Source of the DNA: an uncultured Flavobacteriia bacterium
GTDB taxonomy: Bacteria; Bacteroidota; Bacteroidia; Flavobacteriales_D; Crocinitomicaceae
Assembly: GCA_903928365.1 (NCBI GenBank)
Contig: CAIYQV010000272.1
Location: 1 to 14,442, forward strand
Direction: 5' to 3'
DNA length: 14,442 bases
Positions 13,472-14,442 of the stretch are shown here, one piece after another. A program made the position numbers and the translations under genes. The notes beneath the pieces are model-generated. The model was not told the DNA's origin and searched no databases. It was given only the letters and a program-made list of their open reading frames with translations. The first letter of the stretch is position 1, and every line of letters starts with the position of its first letter.

Positions 13472-13684
13472 GGTAGAATACCATTCAGGAAGTACCGATT
13501 CTTGAATTCCTATTTTTTAGGATTGACTGGGTTTCGGCATGCTTGATGAGTTTCGTTCCTTTCACCTGTAAAGAGCGGTAAACAAAGAGTATGATTCCCA
13601 GACAAATCAGTCGCGGGATTAAAGAAATTTATGCTATTTGTCTGACTATGTTCACGTTGGATGCTATTGGTTCTTTTCTCAAAT
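13472..13684. other. gene-free gap with an inverted repeat
   Basis: I see no credible gene in this 213-bp gap. A 9-bp inverted repeat, CAGACAAAT (13599-13607) and ATTTGTCTG (13636-13644), spans a 28-nt spacer. Read on the minus strand there is an open frame of about 47 codons with a hydrophobic start and basic tail (about 13488-13630), but it has no ATG, GTG or TTG start and an in-frame TAA just upstream; it could be a decayed gene end. No clear terminator for the globin gene is visible. Confidence 0.4.
13599..13644. repeat. 9-bp perfect inverted repeat
   Basis: CAGACAAAT at 13599-13607 and its exact reverse complement ATTTGTCTG at 13636-13644 are separated by 28 nt. The stem is long enough to form a hairpin but no T-tract follows; the role is unknown. 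Confidence 0.55.
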
Positions 13685-14071
13685 TCACCTTTTTGTATTG
13701 AAATACAATTTTCGTGTTGTTGGTAATATCAATAAAAACAGAGTCAGTGTATAGACTGCGAAAGGAATGTTTAAAAGCACATTATTTATTGAACTCATTG
13801 GTTTTCGAAATGATCCCATAAAATCAACAATTAAATATCCGCTCAAATGGAGATAAGTGTATTTGTAAACTAAGCAGGATATTGCTAAACCTCCTAACAA
13901 GAAGAAAGTGTATTTATTTCGGATGGTTAGAAATAAAATATATAAAGCCAAAATTAGCATCGAGCCTCTGCTTATTGGTAAATCTGTTTTTAACCAATAA
14001 ATAATTTTGGCAATGAATGTGAAAGCCAAACATATAGCTAGAAAGTATAATATTTGGGATGTTATTTTCAA
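13685..14071 (-). CDS. small hydrophobic membrane protein, unknown; possibly a frameshifted gene
   Basis: The frame is open for 128 residues if translation starts at a TTG at 14071; the first in-frame ATG is at residue 38, inside a hydrophobic segment. Four hydrophobic segments are plain, at about 7-26, 36-50, 55-72 and 97-118, separated by basic loops (RNKY, RKPMSS) and ending LYFNTKR. I recognise no family. Upstream in the same frame there are about 10 further open codons (DKRYIFQKLDL) before a TAG at 14102-14104. A second frame with an ATG at 14141 reads MREKWMIAEEFMVG and stops at 14097, so one base difference near 14100 would join them into a 5'-extended gene. The AT-rich, flanking gene-poor setting fits either a start-codon oddity or a decaying gene. 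Confidence 0.5.
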   Translation of the reverse strand: MKITSQILYFLAICLAFTFIAKIIYWLKTDLPISRGSMLILALYILFLTIRNKYTFFLLGGLAISCLVYKYTYLHLSGYLIVDFMGSFRKPMSSINNVLLNIPFAVYTLTLFLLILPTTRKLYFNTKR

Positions 14072-14141
14072 ATCTAATTTCTGGAATATATATCTTTTAT
14101 CCTACCATAAATTCTTCGGCAATCATCCATTTCTCTCGCAT

Positions 14142-14442
14142 ACGAAAGGCAGGTATCGTTTGTCTTTTAGCCTTATTGACTGCAACGTTAGGTTTACTTC
14201 TTTTTGCGCCTGAATTTTATCTTTTGTAGTTTGGTTTATCATTTCTAGCGCCTAAACATTTATCGTGAAAATACTCTAAAAAATACTTGTATTCACGATA
14301 AGTGAGCAAACTTTAAATCAGTTTCAAACCAGTTTTAATAGTTAGGATTAACACCCCTAAATTTACCTCTGAGGATTACCGATTTGGTTAAAATCCGTTT
14401 AGTTCAACGTTTTCAGGCTTTGCGTTCGGGCGGGTTTCAGAG
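14142..14442. other. gene-poor right end
   Basis: No credible gene is seen in the last 300 bases. A 39-codon minus-strand frame (14123-14242, Lys/Gln-rich) has no recognisable similarity and I do not call it. The stretch holds the imperfect inverted repeat at 14260-14301. The last 30 or so bases (GCGTTCGGGCGGG) are visibly more GC-rich than the AT-rich DNA before them, suggesting another feature begins at the edge. Confidence 0.4.
14260..14301. repeat. imperfect 13-bp inverted repeat
   Basis: TTATCGTGAAAATAC (14260-14274) pairs with GTATTCACGATAA (14289-14301), perfect except for a 2-nt bulge, around a 14-nt A/T-rich loop. No T-tract follows on the plus strand; on the minus strand the continuation is also not T-rich. 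It may be a protein-binding site or the remnant of a terminator. Confidence 0.6.

Noticed and set aside
14123..14242. 39-codon minus-strand frame with an ATG at 14242
   Set aside because: It has no recognisable motif and ends in a stop well before the hydrophobic frame; too short to support.
14187..14442. Integron attC site or gene-cassette boundary at the right end
   Set aside because: GTTAGGT at 14188-14194 fits the core pattern, but no matching RYYYAAC partner lies within about 100 nt in the right orientation.
1..14442. CRISPR array, tRNA, rRNA, transposase, phage or toxin-antitoxin genes
   Set aside because: I looked for regular direct repeats, tRNA-like folds and family motifs and found none.

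Overview
This window looks like chromosomal DNA of a Bacteroidota bacterium, most likely a Flavobacteriia/Cytophagia relative. The evidence is a type IX secretion (T9SS) gene pair, a near-consensus Bacteroidetes sigma-A promoter (TTTG-N19-TATCTTTG) before the ribosomal genes, A-rich leaders with no clear Shine-Dalgarno sites, and Bacteroidetes-type OmpA and coiled-coil membrane proteins. Almost everything is housekeeping. I see no transposon, phage, CRISPR, tRNA or rRNA.

Layout. (1) 1-2718, minus strand: a PorV/PorQ-family outer-membrane protein followed, with a 1-nt TAATG overlap, by a large T9SS C25-family sortase-like protein (PorU2-like) that runs off the left edge. (2) 2815-5449, plus strand: a tight three-gene operon pssA - purS - ketoglutarate-semialdehyde-type aldehyde dehydrogenase, mixing lipid, purine and aldehyde metabolism. 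(3) 5531-7714, plus: a one-TM coiled-coil protein of unknown role, a small RRM RNA-binding protein with a KPF-repeat tail, and an enoyl-CoA hydratase/isomerase family protein, closed by a strong terminator. (4) 7786-10510, plus: a promoter, then rplM - rpsI - (structured 130-nt gap) - rpsB - tsf, closed by a perfect 10-bp terminator. (5) 10536-11867, plus: pyrH and frr, then a terminator. (6) 11866-13047, minus: an OmpA-domain lipoprotein-free outer-membrane/periplasmic protein, divergent (58 bp) from (7) 13106-13471, plus: a group II truncated haemoglobin. (8) 13472-14442: an AT-rich, gene-poor end with one short hydrophobic membrane ORF, possibly a frameshifted gene, and two inverted repeats.

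How the genes work together: rplM, rpsI, rpsB, tsf and frr all serve translation (ribosome assembly, elongation, recycling), and pyrH is the UMP kinase usually found beside tsf and frr. PorV/PorU-like proteins belong to protein secretion and cell-surface attachment. The other neighbours have no obvious shared pathway. I found no convincing novel system. The points most worth a second look are the rpsB leader, the orphan purS operon, the variant active sites in the hydratase and OmpA proteins, the repeat-like terminator after the hydratase, and the possibly broken gene at the right end.
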